Positions 45,880 through 54,451 of a stretch of DNA of 54,551 bases are shown here, piece after piece. Source of the stretch: Anaerohalosphaeraceae bacterium (GTDB lineage Bacteria; Planctomycetota; Phycisphaerae; Sedimentisphaerales; Anaerohalosphaeraceae); the NCBI GenBank assembly GCA_037479115.1, contig JBBFLK010000022.1, positions 1 to 54,551 on the forward strand. The letters run 5' to 3'. Both the position numbers and the translations under genes were made by a program. A model generated the notes under the pieces. The model did not search any database, had not been told where the DNA came from, and saw only the letters and a list, made by a program, of their open reading frames with translations. The stretch's first letter is position 1. Every line of letters begins with the position of its first letter.

Positions 45880-48333
45880 ATGATGAAAACGGCTGGATGG
45901 GTTTGGATTTTTCTGCTTGGAGTGAGTGTTTGTTCGTTTGCCGGACCGCTGGTTGTGCTGAATGACAACGGCGGGTGGTGCTGGTATCAGGATGAGCGGG
46001 TAATTGTGCAGGGCCGCAAACTGATTGTCGGTTCGATTGCCAACGCGGCCGGCGCCGGCGGCACTGCCCGCCACGGAGACATTGAGGTGGTCTCCTATGA
46101 CCTGGACAGCGGCTCAATGGTTCGGGTGACCCTGCATGACAATCTGGAGGCTGATGACCATGATGTGCCGGCCTTTCTGGAATTGCCGGACGGACGTCTT
46201 TTGGCGGTGTACACCAAACATCTGACGGACCGGCTGATTCGTTATCGGATCAGCGTCAATCCGTATGATGCCACGCTATGGGGCTCTTATCTTACTCTGA
46301 CGCGCGGAGCCAGCACCTCCTATTCCAACCTGTTCCGGCTGGCCGATGAAAATAACGGAAACGGCCGAATTTACAATTTTTACCGCGGGGAAAATTTCAA
46401 CCCCAATTTTCTTGTTTCAAATGATAACGGGCAGACCTGGTCCTACGGCGGCTGGCTGCTTCGAAAAGACGGACAGCGGCCGTATGTCAAGTATGCCTCC
46501 AATAACCTCGACAGGGTTTTTCTGGTTTGCTCGAATGCCCATCCGCGGGAGTATTACAACAGCGGCCTTGGGGGAACGAGCATTTTTGCCGGTTATGTCT
46601 ATCAGGGCGGGCTGTATCGGCTGGACGGGGTCAAAGTGCGGGATATCACCACGACGGATGCGGCGGCGCCGGAGACGCTGACGCTGGTCTTCCCGGGAAG
46701 CTGGACCCAGCGGGCCTGGCCGACGGATATTCATCTGGATGCGGACGGCAGGCCGGTGATGATTTTCTCCGTGCAGGTGGCTTCCAGCGGAACCTTTGAC
46801 GGCAGTGATTTGCGGTATTTTTATGCCCGCTGGGACGGCAGCCAGATGCGGACCTATCCGCTGGCCTATGCAGGCAGTGCGCTGTATTCGGCGGAGAACG
46901 ATTATGCAGGACTGGCGGCGATTCATCCGGAGCAGCCGAATGTAGTGTATATTTCGACCAATGCCCATCCGGTGACGGGCGCTCCGCTGATCAGCGGGGC
47001 GGACGGGAAACGCCATTATGAGATTTTCCGCGGCACCACAGCCGACGGCGGAGAGACCTGGACCTGGGAGTATATCACAAAGAACTCGACCGTGGATAAT
47101 CTTCGTCCGATTATTCCCATCGGCGGGCCCGGCACGATTCTGCTCTGGATGCGGGGGACTTATTCAACCTATACGAATTATAACACGCAGGTGGTTGCCA
47201 TGTTTGATCCGGAGCCGATTTTGCCCTACGAGCCGGAGATTCTGGAACATCCAAAGCCGGTCAGCGCACCGACAGGAGGGAAAGCGGTTTTTGAAGTGAA
47301 AGCGGCGGGACTGGAGCCGTTTACGTACCGCTGGTATAAAGTCAATCCATCCGGTTCGAATGTTTTGGTTGGAGAAGGTTCGCCGAAGCTTGTTCTGGAG
47401 GGTCTTGGTCCGACGGATTATGGACGCTACTATTGTGTGGTGTCGAATTCGGCCGGGTCGGCGACTTCTTCTTCGGCGATGCTGATGAAGGCGGACTTGC
47501 TGGCGTATTGGCCGCTGGACGGTTCCTATCAGGATGTCAGCGGAAACGGTTATCATGCCGTTGGAGTGGGGAGCCCTGCCTTCACGAGCGGCTACCAGGG
47601 GCAGTGCATTTCTCTAAACGGAAGCAGTTATCTGAACTGCACAAACAGTGCCGATTTGACGCTGGCCGGCGGCGGCACAATTTCGGTTTGGGTCAGGACC
47701 CCTGCGCTGAGCACCGCCTGGGCTTCTGTAATCGGCAAAGGCCGTTATTCCTGGCGTCTGTGTCGAAACAATGCGACCAACTTTATTTCCTTCCATTTCA
47801 ATTCTCCCAATTATGAATTTCAGGCCAATGGGGATATTCCGGTGGTGGACGGGCGATGGCATCATCTGGCGGCAACCTATGACGGTCAGGTCATTCGGCT
47901 TTATGTGGACGGACAACTGGATGCTTCCGCTGTGACCCCCGAGCCGGTCAATGAGCGGACGGACCCGGTATTTATCGGGAATCGGTCAGATGCGGCCCGA
48001 TACTGGACGGGACAGATTGATGAGGTGCGGATTTACAGTTTTGCGATGAGGCCCGAGGAAATCAGGCTGCTGTATGAGGAAGGGCGGGCCTGTTATCGGA
48101 TTGAACCGTTTGATTTCGACCGGAACTGCCGAACGGATATAGCGGATTTGGCGGTTTTGGGAGGACAATGGCTGGACAGCGGCTGGGAGGGGGATGTGTG
48201 TGTGAACCGGCCGGAGGCGGATTGGACGGGAGCTTCGGGTGAGCCGGATTGTGCTGTGGATTTGTATGAGTTTGCGGAACTGGCATCGGACTGGCTGTCC
48301 TGCACAATGGTTCCGTCTTCGAATTGTCTGTGA
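45880..48333 (+). CDS. Secreted BNR-repeat protein with Ig, LamG and two dockerin-like motifs (possible polysaccharide lyase/sialidase-fold enzyme)
   Basis: An 817-residue exported protein. ATG 45880 (or 45883) follows AAAGG; earlier ATGs fall in a hairpin or lack a signal peptide. The signal peptide is about 1-22. Residues 25-440 match the BNR_4-type beta-propeller (NDNGGWCWYQDERVIV, DIEVVSYDLDSG, DDHDVPAFLELPDGRLLAVYTKH, SYSNLFRLADE), found in PL24/PL25-like lyases and in uncharacterised polysaccharide-degrading proteins. An Ig-like domain (about 450-520), a LamG domain (about 525-700) and two dockerin-like motifs (DFDRNCRTDIADLAVLGGQWL and EPDCAVDLYEFAELASDWL) follow. Together with the nearby sulfatase, this suggests a sulfated algal polysaccharide as target, but activity is unproven. 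Confidence 0.75.
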   Translation: MMKTAGWVWIFLLGVSVCSFAGPLVVLNDNGGWCWYQDERVIVQGRKLIVGSIANAAGAGGTARHGDIEVVSYDLDSGSMVRVTLHDNLEADDHDVPAFLELPDGRLLAVYTKHLTDRLIRYRISVNPYDATLWGSYLTLTRGASTSYSNLFRLADENNGNGRIYNFYRGENFNPNFLVSNDNGQTWSYGGWLLRKDGQRPYVKYASNNLDRVFLVCSNAHPREYYNSGLGGTSIFAGYVYQGGLYRLDGVKVRDITTTDAAAPETLTLVFPGSWTQRAWPTDIHLDADGRPVMIFSVQVASSGTFDGSDLRYFYARWDGSQMRTYPLAYAGSALYSAENDYAGLAAIHPEQPNVVYISTNAHPVTGAPLISGADGKRHYEIFRGTTADGGETWTWEYITKNSTVDNLRPIIPIGGPGTILLWMRGTYSTYTNYNTQVVAMFDPEPILPYEPEILEHPKPVSAPTGGKAVFEVKAAGLEPFTYRWYKVNPSGSNVLVGEGSPKLVLEGLGPTDYGRYYCVVSNSAGSATSSSAMLMKADLLAYWPLDGSYQDVSGNGYHAVGVGSPAFTSGYQGQCISLNGSSYLNCTNSADLTLAGGGTISVWVRTPALSTAWASVIGKGRYSWRLCRNNATNFISFHFNSPNYEFQANGDIPVVDGRWHHLAATYDGQVIRLYVDGQLDASAVTPEPVNERTDPVFIGNRSDAARYWTGQIDEVRIYSFAMRPEEIRLLYEEGRACYRIEPFDFDRNCRTDIADLAVLGGQWLDSGWEGDVCVNRPEADWTGASGEPDCAVDLYEFAELASDWLSCTMVPSSNCL

Positions 48334-48410
48334 AAAAGTGTGTGAAGTGTGTTGTGCAAAAAAGAAAAGCGAATTGGAACAGGAATGGAAACCTTTATGT
48401 GGAGGAAAGA

Positions 48411-49094
48411 ATGATGAAGAGAGATGGTTTGATTTGGCTGATGCTCCTGTTGGCCGCTCTGCCGGCATGGGCGGTGATTTATGTGGATGCCGAGGGTGGG
48501 GCTTCGGGCAATACAGCCCGGGCCAGTGACGGGGATGTCGATGCCTGGTGGACGACGGCAACGGCTCCGGATGGGTTGTGGGGCCGCAGGGCATTTGGGT
48601 ATGACCAGGATGGTGTGCTGAACGGCGCTGCGAAGGATATCTTTGAATCGAGCGGCACCGGCAGCGGTCGGGAAGACAGTGTGGCGATTGTGACAACCGT
48701 TTCCGGCCTGACGCCCGGGCAGCTCTATCAGGTCGATGTGGTTTATTGGTCTTCGAACAGCCAGAACTGGTGCATTCGGGCCGGATTCAGTCTGGACAAT
48801 ATGCTGCTGTTTGACCGCCTGGGGGATGCCGGCAGCGGAGCCATTGCTGGCACTCGGATTGAGGGGATTCAGGACGGCGACCGGTGGGTTTTTACGGGAA
48901 CCATCGGGACGATTGCAGCGGATGGGAACGGCCGGATTCGCGTTTATCTGGATGACAAGCCGTCGGATGCCTCTCAAGGCGGCTGGTATGACCGGACGTG
49001 GTATGACGGACTGATTCTGACGGAAGTGCCGGAGCCGGCCACGTGTCTGCTGGCTGCGGCAGGAGCCTTGCTGGGAATTCGCCGCAGGAAATAA
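48411..49094 (+). CDS. PEP-CTERM protein made of a single WYDG module
   Basis: A 227-residue protein. ATG 48411 (or 48414) follows GGAGG at 48401-48405. The signal peptide (about 1-21) leads directly into the WYDG module (YVDAEGGASGNT, LWGRR, FESSGTGSGRE, VVYWSSNSQNWCIRAG, YLDDKPSDASQGGWYDRTWYDG). It then ends in a PEP-CTERM tail: VPEP, a short hydrophobic helix and IRRRK. This is the same module as in the dockerin-tailed proteins upstream, but with a different anchor. Its leader shares two blocks with the other PEP-CTERM gene. A strong terminator follows. Confidence 0.85.
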   Translation: MMKRDGLIWLMLLLAALPAWAVIYVDAEGGASGNTARASDGDVDAWWTTATAPDGLWGRRAFGYDQDGVLNGAAKDIFESSGTGSGREDSVAIVTTVSGLTPGQLYQVDVVYWSSNSQNWCIRAGFSLDNMLLFDRLGDAGSGAIAGTRIEGIQDGDRWVFTGTIGTIAADGNGRIRVYLDDKPSDASQGGWYDRTWYDGLILTEVPEPATCLLAAAGALLGIRRRK

Positions 49095-49125
49095 TTCTGC
49101 CTTTGTCCACAATTTCTGCTTTTCA

Positions 49126-49154
49126 AAAGCCGTCTCCACTCGAGACGGCTTTTT
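49126..49154. terminator. Bidirectional intrinsic terminator
   Basis: A perfect 12-bp stem (49126-49137 with 49143-49154) with loop CACTC and a T run at 49151-49156 serves the PEP-CTERM gene. The A/T symmetry means it may also stop the convergent maturase transcript ending at 49170. Confidence 0.9.
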
Positions 49155-49169
49155 TGTTTTGGCGGTTCT

Positions 49170-50300
49170 TCACCGGGGGGGCTGGCGTCTTTGGACGGCG
49201 GAGGCAGCCAGGGCCTGAAGATGAGGCAGGGCATGGTCCAGGAACATTTTATAGGCCCGGCAGAAAAAACTGGGGGTTTTTTCCGTTCCTGTTAAGGGAA
49301 TTCGGTCTTTGAGGCATCCGCCGCCGCACAGGTCCAGGTAGCGGCAGACCAGGCAGGAGTCTGCGATTCGGCGTTTTCGGCGGATAAAATTCTGTTTGAG
49401 CGGGGAGGCGGCCAGCTGTTCAAGCGATGTATCGAGGAGACTGCCCAGACGCGTTTCCGGCGTGACGAAAAAGTCGCAGCAGTAAGCGTTGCCGTCGTGC
49501 TCGATGACCAGATAGTCGCTGCAAAGCCGGCCGAAGATACACTCAGCGGGGGGGCCGCCCGCCAGAACATTTATAAAATTGTCAAAGGTGCGGACGCTGA
49601 GTCTTTCCGTCCAGCCGTCCCGCCAGCGGTCGAAAAACCGGCACAGGAAGCGGCCGTATTGCTCCGGAGTAATGCTCCAGGGAGCGGGCTGTGGGGGATT
49701 ATCAGGGTCGATTTCAAAACAGGGGACCAGCTGGAGGAAGGCAAATCCCTGTGCTGTGAAGAAATCAAACAGGAGGTCCGGCTCGGTGATATTGCGGTCG
49801 TTGAGCAGGACAAGGATGTTGAATTCGACGGCGGCCTTTCGGCAGCTGTCAATCGCCCGGAGAACTCGGCTGTAGGTGCCGCGGCCGGAATGGTCTTTTC
49901 GATAGAAATCGTGGAGCTCCTGCGGGCCGTCCAGACTGATGCCCAGCAGGAAGTTGTGTTCAGCGAAGAAGCGGCACCAGTCGTCATCAAGAAGGACGGC
50001 GTTGGTCTGGAATGTGTTTTGGACGGATTGTTCTTCGGTTCGGTATTGTGTCTGAAAGCGGACGGCTTTTTTGTAGAAATCCAGTCCCATCAGGGTTGGT
50101 TCGCCTCCCTGCCAGGCGAAGGCATTCACAGGGAATCGCAATTGAAGGTACTGTTTGCAGAGCGTTTCAAGAACAGCTTCGCTCATCCGGCAGGGCGAGT
50201 CGGGAAAGAGGGTCTTTTTGGGGGTATAAAAACAGTACCGGCAGGCCAGATTGCAGTCCGGCCCTGCCGGTTTGATGAGCAATGTAAACGGCTGAACCAT
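49170..50300 (-). CDS. Anaerobic sulfatase-maturating enzyme (radical SAM, SPASM)
   Basis: A 376-residue enzyme. ATG 50300 starts 7 bases after the sulfatase stop, with GAGGAT upstream. The radical-SAM cluster motif C-x3-C-x2-C is CNLACRYC (residues 16-23). The following FAWQGGEPTLMG and ISLDGPQELHD are typical of sulfatase maturases. The C-terminal Cys-rich SPASM region (AECIFGRLCSDYLVI, YCCDFF, CLVCRYLDLCGGGC) would hold two extra Fe-S clusters. The enzyme oxidises the active-site Cys of sulfatases to formylglycine without oxygen. The adjacent sulfatase is its obvious substrate. Confidence 0.94.
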   Translation of the reverse strand: MVQPFTLLIKPAGPDCNLACRYCFYTPKKTLFPDSPCRMSEAVLETLCKQYLQLRFPVNAFAWQGGEPTLMGLDFYKKAVRFQTQYRTEEQSVQNTFQTNAVLLDDDWCRFFAEHNFLLGISLDGPQELHDFYRKDHSGRGTYSRVLRAIDSCRKAAVEFNILVLLNDRNITEPDLLFDFFTAQGFAFLQLVPCFEIDPDNPPQPAPWSITPEQYGRFLCRFFDRWRDGWTERLSVRTFDNFINVLAGGPPAECIFGRLCSDYLVIEHDGNAYCCDFFVTPETRLGSLLDTSLEQLAASPLKQNFIRRKRRIADSCLVCRYLDLCGGGCLKDRIPLTGTEKTPSFFCRAYKMFLDHALPHLQALAASAVQRRQPPR

Positions 50301-50307
50301 CGTTCGG

Positions 50308-51867
50308 TTATCCTCTGGCTCCTCTGAGAATAACTCGGTTTCCGTCCGTCCAGTTGTCGCGGTAGTACGTGACGGCTTCAAAGGTATCGCTGAGGGAGTC
50401 CATTTTCTCATTCAGTTTGCTGCGAAGGTCCTGCAGGGTCGTCTGGTACTCCGGATTGGACACCAGATTTGTCATTTGATAAGGGTCGTTTTGATTGTCA
50501 AACAGCAATTCCTGCGGTGCATCGGCTCTTGGGATGCGGAATCTGGCATAGGTAAAGCGTTTGGTTCGGACAGCCCGCCACTCGTGGCCGACATCCCAGG
50601 CGGCGGTGGCCCCGGTTCCCTGCAGAAAGGCAAACTCCGGCTGCGGGCCGGATTGTCCCAATGCCAGATGGGCCAGATTCATTCCTTCCCATCGGGAGGG
50701 GACAGGCAGACCGAGCAGACCGAGGAATGTCGGGGCGAAATCGACGGTGGATAGGCAGGCATCGGAGACGGCCCCGGCCGGGATATGTCCGGGCCATCGA
50801 ATCAGGAAGGGAATGCGGGCTGCTTCTTCGTAGAAGATGTTTTTGGCGCGGCGGCCCTGCGAACCGAACATTTCCCCATGGTCGGAGGAGAAAACAACGA
50901 TGGTGTTTTCGGCCAGACCGCTGGCGTCAAGAAACTGCATCAGCCGTCCGAAGTTCCAGTCGAGGTTGGTTGTCATCGCGTAATAGTTTCGTCTCCACGT
51001 TTCGAGGGAGGCACGCTCGGTGTCGGACAGCCGAGCCCAGTTATCGGCATAGGGGTCGTTGGTTGGTTTATAGTTGGGCGGGTTGGGCAGAGAAGTCTTT
51101 GCGAACATATCCCGATATTCGGCGGGGACGTTTTCGTCATTCCACGGGTCGTGCGGCGTACCCCACGACAGAACCATTGCGAAAGGCCGGGAGGATTTGA
51201 CGGCATTGCACTTAAGCCAGTTGATAGCCAGGTCTGTCTGACCATCGGGTTCATAGACGCCGGGGCCGTAATAAATTTTTTCTTTGGATTCGGTGTGGTA
51301 GTAGGTGTTGTAGTAATCGTGATGGAAGTTATAGGCGGCCCAGAAGCCGTTAAAGCCGAGCCGGTGGACGCCGCGGGGGACAAAGGAGTTATTCGGGTTG
51401 TCGTGGTCGCCGAGGACGTTGGCATACAGGTGCCATTTGCCGATATAAGCAGTCTGGCAGCCGGCGCGGGTCAAAACATGACCGAGGCAGTCCTGATAAG
51501 GATTGAGCCGCAGTTCGTTGATGACCATTCCGTGGCTGGTGGTATACTTGCCGGTCATCAGCGTGGCGCGGAAGGCCGAACAAACGGGGGTATTGGCGAC
51601 AGTGTTGACGAAGTTGGTGCTTTGGGCGGCAAACCGGTCCAGATTCGGAGTAACGGCCTGCCCGGTATAGTGGGTGCCGTTCCAATAGCGGGCATAGCCG
51701 CAGTGGTTCAATCCCAGCTGGTCGGCCAGGACAATCAGAAGGTTCGATTTTAACACTGAGGAGCCGGCATAAAGGGAAGGGGCCAGTCGATTCAGAAGAA
51801 GCCCGGCGGCTCCGAGCGTGCCTTGTTTGAGCAGAGTACGGCGGCTGATTTTGTTTGTCGGATTCAT
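50308..51867 (-). CDS. Tat-exported sulfatase
   Basis: A 519-residue formylglycine sulfatase. A twin-arginine signal (SRRTLLKQGTLGAAGLLL, residues 8-25) indicates export in a folded state. The active-site box is CSAFRATLMTGKY with Cys96 and Arg100; Ala replaces the common Pro/Ala of CxPxR. Metal-binding and later motifs LIVLADQ, YIGKWHL, WGTPHDPW and VFSSDHGEMFG are present, as in S1-type arylsulfatases acting on polysaccharides or glycans. It is first in an operon with its maturase. A LacI-type operator is 43 bases upstream, suggesting control together with the glucan locus. Confidence 0.94.
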   Translation of the reverse strand: MNPTNKISRRTLLKQGTLGAAGLLLNRLAPSLYAGSSVLKSNLLIVLADQLGLNHCGYARYWNGTHYTGQAVTPNLDRFAAQSTNFVNTVANTPVCSAFRATLMTGKYTTSHGMVINELRLNPYQDCLGHVLTRAGCQTAYIGKWHLYANVLGDHDNPNNSFVPRGVHRLGFNGFWAAYNFHHDYYNTYYHTESKEKIYYGPGVYEPDGQTDLAINWLKCNAVKSSRPFAMVLSWGTPHDPWNDENVPAEYRDMFAKTSLPNPPNYKPTNDPYADNWARLSDTERASLETWRRNYYAMTTNLDWNFGRLMQFLDASGLAENTIVVFSSDHGEMFGSQGRRAKNIFYEEAARIPFLIRWPGHIPAGAVSDACLSTVDFAPTFLGLLGLPVPSRWEGMNLAHLALGQSGPQPEFAFLQGTGATAAWDVGHEWRAVRTKRFTYARFRIPRADAPQELLFDNQNDPYQMTNLVSNPEYQTTLQDLRSKLNEKMDSLSDTFEAVTYYRDNWTDGNRVILRGARG

Positions 51868-51909
51868 TTCTATCTCCCGTGTGTCATCTTAACAAAGCAG
51901 ACAACGAAT

Positions 51910-51921
51910 GAAAACGGTTTC
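51910..51921. promoter_or_regulatory. LacI-type operator upstream of the sulfatase
   Basis: GAAAACGGTTTC, 43 bases upstream of the sulfatase start, matches the operators at 28283-28294 and 30381-30392 in core and spacing. Confidence 0.55.
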
Positions 51922-51939
51922 TTTCTTACTGCTGAAGAG

Positions 51940-53574
51940 TTATTTTCGCGGGGCGGTTTGATACAGATGCTGAATCTCTTTTTCCGAGAGGACCCGGTTG
52001 AAGAAAGCGATATCCGTGATGGCACCGGAAAAGCCAGCCCCCAATTCATCGAGGGAGCGCCCGAAGGACAGCTCTATGTACCGTTCAAGCGGGGTGTCCT
52101 GCGGACGGGCGGATTGGGCACACAGACGCCCATTGAGATACATCAATTTCCGGGTGCCTTTGGCGTGGGTGACGGCAAAGAAATACCAGCGGCCCGGCTC
52201 GAGAGGACGGTCGCTGACAATGGAATTGACTTTTCGAGCATCCGGCCGTCGGTTCGGGTAGTAGGCGGTATGTTCCAATCTGCCGTCCTCGGCAATCCGC
52301 AGGATGCGATAGTAGGAATTTTCCATAACAGCCGGAATAGGTTGAGCGGTCAGATGAGACCAGATGAGCTGGGGCTCAATTTTATCCGGCCGAAGCCAGC
52401 AGAGAACGGTGTAGTCGCCGGAATCATTTTCAAAAATCGGCCGGACCTCGGAGATTCGGACCGACTGCTCAGGCATCATTGCAAGAGCGTAAGAAGGACT
52501 GTCTGGAGTCGAGAAAGGTCCTTGAACAACTTGCAGATCGGAGGAGAAATGAATCTGTAAGCCGGTTTTTCCTGTGAGATCGGCGAGGGTTTGGGGGAGT
52601 TTTTCTTTTAGCCGGAGATAAAGGGTGGGCTCGAGGACTCGAACGGATGCCTCAAACGGGGAAGGAATCTGATACGTAAAGTCCTGGACTTTCGCCGGAA
52701 TCAGTGCAAGGGTTTGCCCGGAGGCAGAGGCGGCCTGAAAAGCGGTGAGCCGCACGGTTTTCTGGGAAGTACGGAGGTTGGAGCCGAGAAGCATTTCCAC
52801 CGTTCCTTCAAGAACGTGAGCTTCTGTGTTGGCGTACTGGTCCATAACAACGCCGAATTTGGTTCCGTAATCGATGATGCACGCGGAGGGTGTCCGAACC
52901 GTGAATCCCTCGGCATTTTTGGGGACATCGGCAGTCAGTTTCCCCTGAATCAAAAACAGCTGATTGTCATTTTCGAGTCGGAATTCGGCGGGACCTTCCA
53001 GAAGAACAAAGGCGCCTTGCTCAGTGCGAATGCGTACAAGCCCCTGCTGAAGACGAAGGGTTTGTTTGCCAAGCGAAGCGCCGGGAGAGTACTGTTCAAA
53101 TTCCTCGTCAAAACATGCCTGAAAGGTTTCGAGGATTTGCCCATGCTGGGTATCTCGAACCGGCATCCAATGAGTGTAAAGAAGGAGCATCAGGGCGGCG
53201 GCGATGGATGCAAGCATCGGCACCAGACTGATTTTGCGGAAGGTCGGAGAGGGTTTGGAGGCCGCAATAGGAGGAGCCGGAGGTTCTTTGGCGATTGGAA
53301 CGGCCGGGGACAGTTGCTCCATTTCAGCCAGAGAAAGCCACAGTTCCTGCTTAAGAAGACCTTCTTCGTCTTCTTCTGTTAGTTCCCATTGAAGGATGTC
53401 CGGTGTTTTTCGGAATTGAGCGGTGTTTTCAATGATGGAAAGATAGAAGGTTCGCACGTCAAGGCGTGTCTGGAGGAGTTTTTCAAAGGATTCAAACTCC
53501 TCCAGGGAGATTGAACCGTCGAGAATTCGAAGGATAATTCGGGCGATTTCAAATTTTTCGCGGACGGATTCCAT
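51940..53574 (-). CDS. FecR-domain membrane protein with C-terminal LamG domain (putative sigma regulator)
   Basis: A 544-residue protein. ATG 53574 overlaps the sigma stop by one base (TAATG), a tight coupling; longer readings are unlikely. Residues 1-110 are a helical cytoplasmic region (KFEIARIILRILDGSISLEEFESFEKLLQT). A membrane helix lies near 122-140, a FecR domain at about 150-290 (GFTVRTPSACIIDYGTKFGVVMDQ) and a LamG-like domain at about 330-540 with LEPGRWYFFAVTHAKGTRKLMYLNGRL. It parallels the protein at 39874-41577 in order of parts but differs in sequence. Confidence 0.85.
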   Translation of the reverse strand: MESVREKFEIARIILRILDGSISLEEFESFEKLLQTRLDVRTFYLSIIENTAQFRKTPDILQWELTEEDEEGLLKQELWLSLAEMEQLSPAVPIAKEPPAPPIAASKPSPTFRKISLVPMLASIAAALMLLLYTHWMPVRDTQHGQILETFQACFDEEFEQYSPGASLGKQTLRLQQGLVRIRTEQGAFVLLEGPAEFRLENDNQLFLIQGKLTADVPKNAEGFTVRTPSACIIDYGTKFGVVMDQYANTEAHVLEGTVEMLLGSNLRTSQKTVRLTAFQAASASGQTLALIPAKVQDFTYQIPSPFEASVRVLEPTLYLRLKEKLPQTLADLTGKTGLQIHFSSDLQVVQGPFSTPDSPSYALAMMPEQSVRISEVRPIFENDSGDYTVLCWLRPDKIEPQLIWSHLTAQPIPAVMENSYYRILRIAEDGRLEHTAYYPNRRPDARKVNSIVSDRPLEPGRWYFFAVTHAKGTRKLMYLNGRLCAQSARPQDTPLERYIELSFGRSLDELGAGFSGAITDIAFFNRVLSEKEIQHLYQTAPRK

Positions 53575-54119
53575 TAAAAGTGTTCCGAAAGGAGATTTCG
53601 CTGAATGCATTCGAAGAGAAAACAGTGGATTTTGGCGAGGTTTTTGTAGACCAGTTCGTTGGATTTTCCCCACTGCTGTGCAATTTGTTTGACCGGCAGA
53701 GCGCGCTGGTATCGAAGATTGATCAGCAGTCGTTCCTTTTCCGATAACCGTCTGATGCAGGTTTTCAGGGCTTCAGCTCGTCGGGGTTTTTCAATCTGGT
53801 GCTGTGTATAGGTCTCTGAGAGAAGACGGAGGGTTTCGGAGGAGTAGCGTAGAGGTGTTCGGGCGGTTTTTCGGCGATGTTCGAGGATGAGAAAGTAAGC
53901 GATTTTACAGCCCCATGCGGTGAAACTAGTTCCAGGTTTGAATTCCTCGAATTTACGCCACATTGTGGAGGAGGTTTCCTGAAAAATATCTTCAGCATCG
54001 GTGGAGTTTGGAACCATAGTGAGAATATAGGTATAGATTTCACTTTGGCTTTGGGCGTAATAGCGAAAAAAAGTATCTTCTTTACAATAATTTTTCTTTT
54101 CGTTTTGTTCCGCCGTCAT
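53574..54119 (-). CDS. ECF RNA polymerase sigma factor (planctomycete/verrucomicrobial type)
   Basis: A 181-residue sigma-70 family protein. Region 2: IYTYILTMVPNSTDAEDIFQETSSTMWRKFEEFKPGTSFTAWGCKIAYFLILEHRR. Region 4 has the helix-turn-helix LPVKQIAQQWGKSNELVYKNLAKIHCFL. It is coupled to the FecR-LamG gene through TAATG. Its region 2 resembles the sigma factor at 39360 closely, so both belong to one lineage-specific ECF group. The leader has AGAGAAAG but no strong ribosome binding site. Confidence 0.92.
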   Translation of the reverse strand: MTAEQNEKKNYCKEDTFFRYYAQSQSEIYTYILTMVPNSTDAEDIFQETSSTMWRKFEEFKPGTSFTAWGCKIAYFLILEHRRKTARTPLRYSSETLRLLSETYTQHQIEKPRRAEALKTCIRRLSEKERLLINLRYQRALPVKQIAQQWGKSNELVYKNLAKIHCFLFECIQRNLLSEHF

Positions 54120-54451
54120 TGGGGGCTTTCTCTCGTATGTGCGTATGTGCTATAAAATTATAAGATTTTCTATATTATAACCGTCTGAGTTCTTCTTTTT
54201 TGTAAAATAATTAGGTTTTATTGGAGGATAATGTAGATATATATAATCTTTTTCTGGGCACACCAAACAACTGTTTGTTATAAGTCCAATTCTTTAAGGA
54301 GGTTTTGGTTTTTCCTATCTGTTTTTTTTGAGATTTTCCTTCCAATTTTTCGAATAAGAATCAAGTAAAAGTAGGGAAGATTGGAATCTTTCTGATTAAG
54401 TGCTTTGTGGATTTGGACGTTCCACAATTGTCAGGAAAAGGAATCGAACAG
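54120..54451. other. AT-rich intergenic region between divergent genes
   Basis: No gene is supported in about 330 bases. It contains two ribosome-binding-site-like sequences that lead nowhere (GGAGG at 54222-54226, followed by ATG TAG, and AAGGAGG near 54296) and long A/T tracts. It must hold the divergent promoters of the sigma and prepilin genes. Confidence 0.5.
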
